Positions 34,916 through 45,000 of a stretch of DNA of 64,000 bases are shown here, piece after piece. The notes below the pieces were generated by a model. That model searched no databases. It was given only the letters and a program-made list of their open reading frames with translations, and was not told the origin of the DNA. Position 1 is the stretch's first letter; the number at the start of each line of letters is the position of its first letter. This DNA is from Naumovozyma dairenensis CBS 421 (lineage: Eukaryota; Ascomycota; Saccharomycetes; Saccharomycetales; Saccharomycetaceae). Position numbers and translations under genes: made by a program. Location of the stretch: the NCBI RefSeq assembly GCF_000227115.2, contig NC_016483.1:682001-746000 (forward strand), written 5' to 3'.

Positions 34916-35425
34916 TCATAATAACATTGATAGAAATCCCACAATAGTGGCAGCAAAGGCACCTTTGAAACAATCACCTCTCACACCTTCATTAGCAGAC
35001 TCAGAGGAAGCCTTACTGGCACTACTTGCACTCTTGGCACTTATTGAAGATGAAGTTAACCATGATTCATACTGAGAATGTTTTGATGCAACTGATGGGT
35101 CAGTGGAATGAGCTGCCCAATATGAAGAAGCTGATGCAGCATGTGCTGAATCATGAGTGTGACCCACCCAACCACCAGATGTCGAGGAAGAAACTGCCTT
35201 CTTAACAGAAGCTGCGCTTGCCGAGGAATAACTTAACCATGATTCATACTTCGAATGTTTAGCAGCAACTGATGGGTCAGTTGAATGAGCTGCCCAATAG
35301 GAGGAAGCTGATGCAGCGTGAGCGGAATCATGAGTGTGTCCCACCCAACCTCCTGATGTCGAGTCAGCTGCGGAAATGGATCCCATTAAAATTGATGAAG
35401 ATAATAATATCGTTGAAACTTTCAT
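34916..35425 (-). CDS. Small secreted Ser/Ala-rich protein with two 59-residue repeats
   Basis: I do not recognise this gene. The 169-residue product starts with a clear signal peptide (about residues 1-20, basic then hydrophobic, ending SISAA). Two tandem copies of a 59-residue unit follow (residues 23-81 and 82-140); the first 42 residues of the copies differ at only two positions. Each contains SGGWVGHTHDSAHAAS, SSYWAAHSTDP and YESWL. The end is a Ser/Ala linker, NEGVRGDC and a hydrophobic tail (GAFAATIVGFLSMLL), which could be a GPI-attachment signal, so a cell-wall or plasma-membrane protein is plausible. Repeats rich in His and Trp are unusual. In S. cerevisiae the position between MGT1 and GGC1 is held by the transporter YDL199C. 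Confidence 0.8.
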   Translation of the reverse strand: MKVSTILLSSSILMGSISAADSTSGGWVGHTHDSAHAASASSYWAAHSTDPSVAAKHSKYESWLSYSSASAASVKKAVSSSTSGGWVGHTHDSAHAASASSYWAAHSTDPSVASKHSQYESWLTSSSISAKSASSASKASSESANEGVRGDCFKGAFAATIVGFLSMLL

Positions 35426-36582
35426 TGTAGCACTCGACTTGGATGAATGAATGAATGTTTGTTTGTCTTTTTTGGATGTTATACTATTTCTAGTTGAGTG
35501 AAGGAAACGGAATTACAAAGTGTGACATGAGAAAAATCTGAGTAAATATATCATCTTATTTATACTACATTGTACTTGGATATTTATTACCAACTTTGAG
35601 AGGATATTTCGGGGTATAAATAATAACTATTTTAGTAAATATGAGGTGCAAAAATAGCTAATGAATCTATATCTGTCATTGCACCTGGTGTAGCTTTAGC
35701 TTAATAGTTTTCTGCTGTCTTACCCAGAGCGCGTCTGTCTGTCCGTAGTTTGTTATGTGTGTCTTATTTTAAAGGAAGGAGCAAAACGAGGATGGAGGTG
35801 CAACGATTCAATCTGAAAAGACTCGACGTAGAAATGAAAATATACGTTATACACTATGAAACTTAGTACAATCTAAAATCAAGAAGTTTTACATAGCGTT
35901 GAAGGTTAACACTGAGAGGGAATACACTTACATACTTTGGGATCGAGAGTTCACTTTGTGCGTAGACTTTATTGCTTAGAGTACGTAGTTGCATATAATG
36001 TCAATGAACCAGAGGAACATTTATTAGCCACTTTAATCATTAAATGAAATTAGTTGCTAACAGGTGAAAGATACATTTGTATGGGTTCGCCAAAAAAATA
36101 AAACGAAACGGAACGGAACGGAACAAACGGTAAACGTAAAAGAGAGAACTTTGTTAAATATTATCCACAAATTCAATTTTTCTTGTACAAAGCAGACATT
36201 ATTTTCTGACCAATAGTCACTCGTGGAGACCTTTCCAGAATCCTCTTGACCTATCTCCATAAAATGTTTATAGCTTCATTGTTCTTTCTTCTTGTTTTAA
36301 AGTACAACATTATTCTGTAAGTATATGATAATATGTTCTGTCACCCCACTATTACACTACATCCGTGCATCACATACTCTCTTTAAATATGAAAAATTAA
36401 TGTAACCTTTCAGTTTACTTTAACAGAAAGAGCTCGAAAAGATAATGAAGAAGTAAGTAAGTTTAAGAGGCTCTTCGACAGTCGTAAAATTAGATAAGAA
36501 TAATCACTAAGATCACACATATTACCTATATACTTATAGAAGTTAACACAGAAACACAACACAGGAAAACCAAGAACGAAAA
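35426..36582. other. Divergent intergenic region before LSM5, no gene seen
   Basis: 1.16 kb between the secreted-protein gene and LSM5. AT-rich with a short CGGAA tandem near 36110; no supportable gene. Its length suits a regulated promoter for the secreted protein. Confidence 0.5.
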
Positions 36583-36849
36583 ATGAGTCTACTACCTGAT
36601 GTGCTACCTTTAGAAGTTATAGATAAGACAATAAACCAACCAGTATGGATTATATTACAATCCCAAAGAGAATTTACTGGTACCCTAATTGGATTTGATG
36701 ATTTCGTTAATGTTATCATTGAAGATGCTGTGGAATGGGTTTTGAATGAAGAAGGTGAAGATGAAATGATAATGACGCATCATGGTAGAATGCTTTTAAG
36801 TGGGAATACTATCGCTATGTTAGTACCAGGTGGGAAGAAAAATGCTTAA
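36583..36849 (+). CDS. LSM5: U6 snRNA-associated Sm-like protein LSm5
   Basis: Subunit of the nuclear Lsm2-8 ring that binds U6 snRNA and of the cytoplasmic Lsm1-7 decapping activator. It has 88 residues against 93 in S. cerevisiae. The Sm1 motif is visible (VWIILQSQREFTGTLIGFDDFVNVIIEDAVE), as is Sm2 (LLSGNTIAMLVPGG). The start at MSLLPDVLPLEVIDKTI is typical of LSm5. It is followed by SCC4 and SPT15 as in YER146W-YER148W. Confidence 0.96.
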   Translation: MSLLPDVLPLEVIDKTINQPVWIILQSQREFTGTLIGFDDFVNVIIEDAVEWVLNEEGEDEMIMTHHGRMLLSGNTIAMLVPGGKKNA

Positions 36850-37110
36850 ATTTAATATTAGCACAATGCTACACACAACAATTATATGCATATTTTTTTT
36901 ATTTATATTTAACAAGTATAAAACACTTAAACTATGGAAACGACTACTTTAAAGTTTAATTGTAGTTTTCCATCCAAGAATACAAATTGTCGTGCAAAAG
37001 AAATTGTTACTGATATCGATTTTATATATGATTGGAATATGCAATGCTCCAGAAAATTGGGTTTTAACTTATCATTTTTTCATAGTTAAATTTAACACAA
37101 TAATGTGATT

Positions 37111-39042
37111 TTATGAATTTTTCTGTAATTTAGCAACAATATTTTCTAATTTGGCTTTCGTTAAAGTCGCTTCTTTAGCATTCATGGCAATTGTACTATT
37201 CATCAAATGCCACAATCCCATTACATATCTAATGGAAGCCATAGGTTGTTTTTTGGAGATATGAAACAATGTTGATGAAATTGAACAAATTGTTTGTAAA
37301 TCTGTTTCAAACAATCTACCTCCGATATAATTTAATAATATTTGTAATAGTAAACTCTTCTTCAATTTAAACTGTGTTCGATTTGGATTTTCCAACGTCT
37401 CATCATTATTATCACTATTATTCGGGATAATTTTATTTGAATTATAATATTGTTTTAAAATTGTTAGATATGCGTTACGCTGTTCCTCTGTGGAAGGAAG
37501 AGGAGTTCCAGTAAATGGTTCAAGATGACACATGATCCATAATATGGTTAATGTACAATGCCATATTGGATTGAATTTTAAATCAGTTTGGGCAAACAAA
37601 TTTTCCATCTTTTCAGTTATTAAATTCGAACGTTCAATATTCTCTTGAACGGATATATTTTTACTTACTAATGAAGTTAAAATCGCATAAGAATTTAATA
37701 AAGCAAACATTTTAATTTCATTTTTGGTCGTTTTTTTATTTATAATTTCTTGATATTGGGCTAACGTCGAGGTCATGTTATTATCTTTCGTGTCAAGGTG
37801 ATTACAGATAGAATTCAAAAGTAAACTGTTTTCAATCCCCATTTCGTCGTTCTGTTCTTGTTTTGTCAAGATCGAATTCATTAAATCTGTAGGATTCAAT
37901 ATTAAAGTCTCCCAGTTTTGGAAAAAACTGCACATCTTTAGAATATCATTTTGCCACTTATAACTTTCATTTAGATCATTGATTGATAGCGAAGTAGATC
38001 CCTTCATTAACGATTTTATTATTCTTTCAGTTGTTTTGGCCACTTTAGGCAAGAATATTTTTGAAAAATTGGCTTTCTCATCGTAACAATTAATTAAGTA
38101 ACTTACACTTTGTAATAACAGTAAAACATTTTTAATGTTCTTATAATCAAAGACAGACGGTAAATCAATCAATAGTCTTAAATCCGGATTAACTGTCATT
38201 TCTAATGTATCAGAAAATGTTAGTTGTGTCTTATTTTTCTTGAAAAAATCACCGATTTCATTAAGTTTATTTGTGATGTTTTCATCCCTATATATTAATA
38301 CGATTAAACCTAATACCAAGTTCCATGCATATAGTCGATAATCCACGCCAGACCACCACGTACTATCATTTTCATCTTGTAGAATGCCATCGGGTAAATC
38401 TGCTCTTTTAACCAGAAGATAATTGGCATAGGACAATCTAACAAACGCTTCCCAATCTTTCGTAACCCCCTCCATAATGGCTATATTCAAATCCAAAGAA
38501 TTATTTACCTTCTTAGATTTAACTTTACAAAGCAATGTCCATTGGATAAACTCAAACAGACATTGCCAAGCTGAAGTAGAATAAGTTGCAGCTTGTAATT
38601 GTTTCAAATATAAGCACAGCTCTCTACAATTCTTCAATGCAATCTTATAATGTAATTTGACATCTTTCTTAAACGGCACCAAATAGATTAAAACAAATTG
38701 ACACCTTAACTTCCATTCCAGCGTCTCTGTACCACCATTATAATTTTGTAATTTCTTCAACATGGATTGCGCATATGTCTCCACAAGGTCTAAATTATTC
38801 GTATCATTATATAAAACATCAATTAATTTGAACGTCGCATGGATATCTTGTTCAATTGTTATAGTGGGATTCTTCTTCAAAAGTTGTAAACAATAGATCC
38901 CCATTTGGACCAAAGTATAGTATTCATTCAGTGCTGTCTCTGATTGTATGGCGCCAGATTGAAGTAATTGTGTGGCGTTGCCAAAATACTCCTGTGATAA
39001 GGTATAGACTTCATTAGGTGGCAAAGAAGTGAGTGACGACAT
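37111..39042 (-). CDS. SCC4: Cohesin loader subunit Scc4
   Basis: Partner of Scc2 in the cohesin-loading complex; Scc4 binds the Scc2 N-terminus and targets it to centromeres. It has 643 residues against 624 in S. cerevisiae. The whole protein is predicted helical (TPR-like superhelix) without catalytic motifs, so identity rests on length, all-helical composition and position between LSM5 and SPT15, exactly as YER147C. The C-terminus, NNSIAMNAKEATLTKAKLENIVAKL-like in character, is basic. The ATG at 39042 is the first in frame. Confidence 0.85.
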   Translation of the reverse strand: MSSLTSLPPNEVYTLSQEYFGNATQLLQSGAIQSETALNEYYTLVQMGIYCLQLLKKNPTITIEQDIHATFKLIDVLYNDTNNLDLVETYAQSMLKKLQNYNGGTETLEWKLRCQFVLIYLVPFKKDVKLHYKIALKNCRELCLYLKQLQAATYSTSAWQCLFEFIQWTLLCKVKSKKVNNSLDLNIAIMEGVTKDWEAFVRLSYANYLLVKRADLPDGILQDENDSTWWSGVDYRLYAWNLVLGLIVLIYRDENITNKLNEIGDFFKKNKTQLTFSDTLEMTVNPDLRLLIDLPSVFDYKNIKNVLLLLQSVSYLINCYDEKANFSKIFLPKVAKTTERIIKSLMKGSTSLSINDLNESYKWQNDILKMCSFFQNWETLILNPTDLMNSILTKQEQNDEMGIENSLLLNSICNHLDTKDNNMTSTLAQYQEIINKKTTKNEIKMFALLNSYAILTSLVSKNISVQENIERSNLITEKMENLFAQTDLKFNPIWHCTLTILWIMCHLEPFTGTPLPSTEEQRNAYLTILKQYYNSNKIIPNNSDNNDETLENPNRTQFKLKKSLLLQILLNYIGGRLFETDLQTICSISSTLFHISKKQPMASIRYVMGLWHLMNSTIAMNAKEATLTKAKLENIVAKLQKNS

Positions 39043-39442
39043 ATGGTGGTAAACGCATCAACCGTATCATTAAAACCACCATCACTCGAGAGTGGACTAT
39101 ATGAGACATTGAACCATTGATAGACCCAAACTGTGATGAATAGATCCCATGTAGAAAAGTATATAAAATGTATAAAATCTCGAAGATTGTGATCGATGGC
39201 CCGTATATAACGATAAACAGAGTGAAAGTGAAATTTTTCAGAAACAAAAGAAATAAACAGAAGAAAGTATTAAAGGAATACACAGAGAAGAGATATCATG
39301 TAGATAAAGTGAATTGAATTAGCAGTTAAGCCTTAACAAACAATCCGAGTTTGGAACCTAGCTTGCTTACACGGGTCAGGCTAATTGTATATTATTTAAA
39401 TAAAAAAGAACCGGTTGCTTTAGATAAAAAGTACCATACCAT
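39043..39442. promoter_or_regulatory. Shared SCC4/SPT15 divergent promoter
   Basis: 400 bp between divergent starts. An AT-rich element (39387-39406) lies about 40-60 bp before the SPT15 start. Nothing else is distinctive. Confidence 0.5.
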
Positions 39443-40237
39443 ATGTCTGAACAAGGAGATCGTCTAAAGGAATTTCAAGATGCAAACAAAATTGTATTCG
39501 ATCCAAATACCAGACAAGTATGGGAGAACCAAAATAATAATACTGGCACGATAAATGACACTAACGGTGGAATAGCGAGTAATACTACTGCCAAGATAGA
39601 GGGACCCGAACCAGGGTCCATGGAAGAAGCGCAACAACAGCAACTAGCGAAGCAAGAACAAGAGCAAGAGGAAGAGGACGATAATTCAGCTACATCCGGG
39701 ATAGTACCAACATTACAAAATATAGTTGCCACAGTTAATTTAGGATGTCGATTAGATTTGAAAACAGTAGCATTGCATGCTCGTAATGCAGAATATAATC
39801 CAAAACGTTTTGCAGCCGTCATTATGCGTATTAGAGAACCTAAAACCACAGCTTTGATTTTTGCATCAGGTAAAATGGTCGTTACTGGTGCCAAAAGTGA
39901 AGATGATTCCAAATTAGCAAGTAGGAAATATGCACGAATTATTCAAAAGATTGGGTTTGCGGCAAAATTCACAGATTTCAAAATTCAAAATATTGTCGGG
40001 TCTTGTGATGTTAAATTCCCAATACGTTTAGAAGGGCTGGCGTTTAGTCACGGAACCTTCTCATCGTATGAACCAGAATTGTTTCCAGGTTTAATTTATA
40101 GAATGGTGAAACCAAAGATCGTGTTGTTAATCTTCGTATCGGGGAAGATTGTTCTAACTGGGGCTAAACAAAGAGAAGAAATTTATCAAGCGTTTGAAGC
40201 TATTTATCCTGTGCTGAGTGAATTTAGGAAAATGTAA
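39443..40237 (+). CDS. SPT15: TATA-binding protein
   Basis: General transcription factor that nucleates pre-initiation complexes for all three RNA polymerases. It has 264 residues against 240 in S. cerevisiae. The conserved saddle spans residues 85-264 and consists of two direct pseudo-repeats, [31 protein letters not shown] and [22 protein letters not shown]; the segments [15 protein letters not shown] and [16 protein letters not shown] are the matching second halves. The N-terminal 84 residues are a variable Asn/Gln/Glu-rich arm, longer than in S. cerevisiae and accounting for the extra length. The end is FRKM as expected. Confidence 0.99.
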   Translation: MSEQGDRLKEFQDANKIVFDPNTRQVWENQNNNTGTINDTNGGIASNTTAKIEGPEPGSMEEAQQQQLAKQEQEQEEEDDNSATSGIVPTLQNIVATVNLGCRLDLKTVALHARNAEYNPKRFAAVIMRIREPKTTALIFASGKMVVTGAKSEDDSKLASRKYARIIQKIGFAAKFTDFKIQNIVGSCDVKFPIRLEGLAFSHGTFSSYEPELFPGLIYRMVKPKIVLLIFVSGKIVLTGAKQREEIYQAFEAIYPVLSEFRKM

Positions 40238-40784
40238 GTATATTTATGTATCGAACTGTCAATGTAATCTATTCAATATTAAATTAATAAAAAAATACAG
40301 GAAAAATAAACGATCGTCATGAGAACAAAACTGAAACAAATACCATGAATCCTCCAGTGCGTTTTTCTACGGGATATTTTGTAAGCATTCAATTTAGAAC
40401 AGCTTTCGTTTACTTGAATGAAGGAGATGTTAAATTAGTATCAAATTGTTATGGACTTTCAAATTTACATTTTTGAATTCCGCCGTTGAAGAGTGTGTCA
40501 CGGATCGGGAACTTTCTGTAAGTAACAAGTTTTATATAATACATAATAAGAAAAATAGGCAACAAAATACACAGAAATGACAGAAAGAAGCTGATGGAAA
40601 TAATATGAACTCTCATACAATTTCATAAAACACCACTCACTTCCTCTAAACATATATTTAACTAACCTTTATTTACAATATGGTATATTATATACATACA
40701 TTACATATTACTTTTACAATTCCTTTATCATGTTATTTGTCAAAAAACTTCTGAAGTTTTACTTCCAATTATTCAACAGAATGT
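40238..40784. other. Convergent SPT15/GGC1 intergenic region, no gene seen
   Basis: 547 bp between convergent 3' ends, AT-rich, without an open frame or motif of note. Confidence 0.6.
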
Positions 40785-41687
40785 TTATTTGCTTAGTAAT
40801 TGATCGAACTTTGGAATTAAAGATTGTGCTAAGGCAAACGAAAAGACTAATTTTGGACCAGTTGTTAGTAACTTTGGTGTCAAACCTTTGAAAAATGCTG
40901 TAAAACCTTCATTCTTAAATGTGTTCTTGACAATCTTTAATCCGCTCTCTGGATTATCAAAACTTCTATTTTGAATTCTTGTCTTAATAACATCCAATGG
41001 GGCTGAAACAATCAAAGAAGAACTTGCCCCAACAATAGAAGAAATAAAATTTTGTGTCCATGTTGCTTCAGAATAATCTTTCAATCCTAAAATATATTCT
41101 TTGGCAAATGCATTACCACCAAATAGGGCGAACGAACCTGGTGCATTTCTAGCAGCAGTCCAACCCCAACCTCTGTACAGATTAAACAAACCCTCATCTT
41201 TCAAAATCTTGACAAACCCTCTGCCTTTAAAAGCTTCTGGGTTTGTTTGTCTCTTGATCTTAAGAACATCTAATGGTAACAATATAATCTCACCAATACC
41301 AATAATAGAACCAGCAGTGGCAGATCTTAAAGCTTTACCCGTCTTTTCTCCAAATGCATTATCAAAATCTTTCTTATAATGTTTGTTCAAAAATTCGTTA
41401 GCAAACGGTTGACCCCCATACTTGTAAACTCTTTGTAACACCTTGTAAGAGGCAGCATAACCTAACCCTGGGAACAAAGTAAATAATCTCTTTCCTAATG
41501 GTTCACTGAAATGATCACGGAAGATAACTTTGTTTAATTCTTTACCGGAGACAATCTTGGTATGATTTGACATCAATCTCTTAGAAATAGTATCCACCGG
41601 GTGGAAAACACCAATTTCTAAAATCCCTGCTGAGGCTGAACCCAATAGACGGGCTACACCGGATTGTTTCTTATCGTTTGATGACAT
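40785..41687 (-). CDS. GGC1: Mitochondrial GTP/GDP carrier Ggc1
   Basis: Inner-membrane carrier that imports GTP and exports GDP and influences mitochondrial iron. I start at the ATG at 41687 (MSSNDKKQSGVARLLGSASAG), giving 300 residues, the S. cerevisiae length; a longer frame from 41777 adds 30 residues that I take as leader. Carrier repeats show PVDTISKRL, PLDVLKIKR and PLDVIKTRI (the PX[DE]XX[KR] signatures) and six hydrophobic helices. Position matches YDL198C. The sequence is very close to S. cerevisiae over its whole length. Confidence 0.97.
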   Translation of the reverse strand: MSSNDKKQSGVARLLGSASAGILEIGVFHPVDTISKRLMSNHTKIVSGKELNKVIFRDHFSEPLGKRLFTLFPGLGYAASYKVLQRVYKYGGQPFANEFLNKHYKKDFDNAFGEKTGKALRSATAGSIIGIGEIILLPLDVLKIKRQTNPEAFKGRGFVKILKDEGLFNLYRGWGWTAARNAPGSFALFGGNAFAKEYILGLKDYSEATWTQNFISSIVGASSSLIVSAPLDVIKTRIQNRSFDNPESGLKIVKNTFKNEGFTAFFKGLTPKLLTTGPKLVFSFALAQSLIPKFDQLLSK

Positions 41688-42038
41688 TATTAAGTCTACT
41701 GTTCTTAAATTCTGTTGCGATCGGTTAACACTTATACAGTGAAGAGATCTATCTTTTGAATCGTTCGAATACAACAATATATATATTTAGATATATAATG
41801 GATATAAAAAATCACCTACTGTCCCATATTTGACTAAATAGTCAACTTGCTTACGTCAATAAGGTACGCTAACTTTAAAAATAAAGATTGCACGTAGTCA
41901 TCGATCGATCAATCAATCAATCACAATTTCGTTTTTTTCTGAAACTTTTCAATTCCTCGAAAAAAAAAAAAACTTTTCGCGTTGCAATGGCGTCAGCTAT
42001 CCGCTATGTATTGTACGGGTATTTTTATTGTATGTCCC
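41688..42038. promoter_or_regulatory. GGC1 upstream region
   Basis: 351 bp between tandem minus-strand genes. It contains repeated ATCGATCGATCAATCAATCAATC near 41899-41921 in short tandem form. No gene. Confidence 0.5.
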
Positions 42039-45000
42039 TTATAATGAATGTTCTTTATCATTAGACCCTGGTGTTGATTCTTTTTGGTGTGGCACAGGTG
42101 TCATTATAATAGAAGGGTTGAGCTTAATCATTCTTTCAGTAGATGTGTTTTTATCAGTCTTTGTTTGTTGATTATTTTCTTCCAAAGCTTGCCCTTTTAC
42201 AGTTGAGGGTGTATCTTTTGATGAGCTTCCTGTATTTTCAGTAGACTTTGATTCAGTCGATTTAGCAGTAGGTTCTACACCTTGATCCTCTTTGATTGGT
42301 TCAGGTGTCATTATGATGGAGGGATTATGTCGAACTATTTCTTCCATGTCTTCGTTTGGGCGCTGTTGACCATTGTTTCTTGATTTGTTTTCATCTTCAT
42401 TCAAGATTTCCGATAATGATAACGATGTTGTCCTTGTTGGCTTATTTCCAGGTAAAGTACTGTCCTTACTGGTATCTTTCTTGCTCGTATTATCCAAAGA
42501 TATATTTCTAAACTTTTCCCCGGTTAAAGGGATGAACCTTGCTTTAGTAGTATTCTTGTTCTGCTTTGGTGGCTTGAATTCATGCAGGCGCTGCAGGCGA
42601 CCGGAAGACTGCGAACTTTTCTTTATTACTTGCTGGAATGGATTTTGATGGTTAGACAAATTGTTATTGTACAGATTAAATGTATCTCTATCTTTAAACG
42701 TTGTTGAAAGCTTGTTGTTATTTTGCTGCGTATGTAGAGAAAAAGAAGCTCCATTTGTTAGGTTGGATTTATTACCGCTACCGCTAATACCCTTTAACCT
42801 AGAATCTTGAGATGAGTGTCCATCGATAGTATCCTTATTGTATGGTGTGGCAGGATCAACGTTATTTTTATTCGGAGACACTTTCTGGGTCCATTTTGCC
42901 AGTACTTCCGTTGGAATTGTTATTACCGCATCGTTATCTTGGGGTTGACCTATTAATTCGCTCCCATTTAAATCAGTATTTTTACTTACATCTGGAGGTA
43001 AAGTTGAGTTAGTCAAATTTTGGGGATGTGCTTGTGCGGAGTGAGGTTCCGATAGCGATCTTGATGATGCAATATTTGCATTTGTAATGACTGGTATGCT
43101 GTGAGACGGTATATTCGGAAGTTGTACAACATGAATATGTTCAATATTATACTTGAGGAATGTCAATGCTTTCCGATATTTTTGTTGATTTCTATTATTC
43201 GACGTGGCCTCAAACACTTGAAACTTTTTTTCTATGTTTGATATTAATTTCGACTTGATGAACGATTCAATCTTTCTCATTGTTTCTAGACTTTGCTTTA
43301 CAAGCAAATGTTTATAATTTTCCTTAAATTTCTTATTATCATGCGTGATCTTTTTCTTAAGTAATTCAACTTGCTTCTTTATTTCATCATTATTTGGCTC
43401 GAGGGTCCTTTGTTTCAGATCCATGATTTCTTCTCGTTGCTTATTAATCGTGTCTTGACTTATGGTCCATCCGTATCGCGTCATTTCCAATTCCTTCTTA
43501 AGGGCATCAATCTGGTATACTTGTGCCTGATTGGTCTGAATAGCAGTTCTATATCCGTTAATAACCTGGTATAAAGTTTCACCTAACTCTTCCTTTGAGT
43601 AATGCGCTGTGTTGATTGTAATAGGATCATTGGATAGAAGTATCTGCCCCGAGTAGGGAAGATTTGATTGTTTGATTCCTTGACTTTCCAGCGTTTGATC
43701 CCCATGTAGTTGCTGGGGTTGTTGTACAGGTGGAGTATTATTATGAATCCAGTCAGTATGTTGTGGGAGTTGTCTATTAGTAAGTTGAGTTTGTTGAGTT
43801 TGTTGAAATGTTGGAATAACATGTTGGCCTGATTGGGTTTGATTGGAGGATATTGATGTAGGTAATGTCTGCACCTGGTTTGTTTGGGGTCGCTGTTGTT
43901 CTTGCAGTTCGTTTACTTTCTGTAGTGATAGTCCCTTGTTTGATTGTATTGATTGAATATCAACATGCGGTACTTGAGTTTGTGGTAATTGTTGATTGTT
44001 CCCAGGCTGTGGTAAGAACTGATTATTACCTTGCAGTATTTCAATTCCTTGTTTTGCTGGAGTTTGGATCTTTTCAGGCTCCTGAAGTTGAACTAGTTGA
44101 TTCTGTTCCAGTAACTGTTGTTGTTGTTGTTGTTGCTGCTGCTGCTGTTGTTGTTGTTGTTGCTGCGATTGCTGTTGTTTCATGGCATCCAATTTTTGTT
44201 GTTGCTCTTTAATTGTTGTCTTATATTGGCCAAGGATAACGTTACATTTGGCCACATAGTCTTGACATTTCTTCAAATATTTTTCCGAATCATCTAATTG
44301 TTTAGTCAAATCATGTGATGTTTTCTTTTCTTTATTTATTAATAGTTTAAAATTGTCTAAATCAGTTTGTCTTGCTAGTCTTATTTCACGCAATTCCTCA
44401 TTTAATAATGTAAGTTTATTTCTGACTCTTTTCATTAGTGGATTTTCTTCCATTATAGTGAGATTTTTAACAACATCATATTTATTGACTTCATCCAATG
44501 TGGATTGTAATGATTCTTGTTGAAATTCAGAATCTCTTAATTTATCAAGAAGTTCTTGTTTTAATTCTAATAGCTTGTTCTTTATGTTGATATCTGTTTC
44601 TTCTGGTTTTGATTCTAGTTCAGCAATTCTAGTCCGTAGGGATAATATTAACTTTTTATCTTCTGCGGCTGTTATTCGACGATGTTCCTTAGCTGAAGTT
44701 TCGTCGACGGATTCTTCTTCTGATTCAGTTACATCTGTCACATCTGTGGCATTTTGTGACTCCGCTTCAGGTGAGAAAACTTCATTTGTTAAATCGATGC
44801 TTTCGGCATTGCCTACTTCTTTTACCATCGTTTGATGCATTTGATTATCATTCTCATCGTCATTCTCATCGTCATCACTAGTTATTGATGCCTCGTGCAA
44901 AAGCTGTAAATTTCGTACTTTCCTATTCTCATTACTGATATCATTAAACAAGAAATCTTGTAAAGTGACAAGGTCAAAATTCTGATCTTTCAATTGTTTC

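Noticed and set aside
39017..39026. Rpn4/PACE-like GGTGGCAAA at the start of SCC4
   Set aside because: It falls inside the first codons of SCC4 (Ser-Leu-Pro-Pro) and is explained by coding sequence.
43865..44212. Open frame opposite the Gln-rich part of the coiled-coil gene, and similar hydrophobic frames opposite other polyGln/polyAsn tracts
   Set aside because: Antisense of CAA/AAT repeats gives artificial Leu/Val-rich frames; these are shadows of the real genes.
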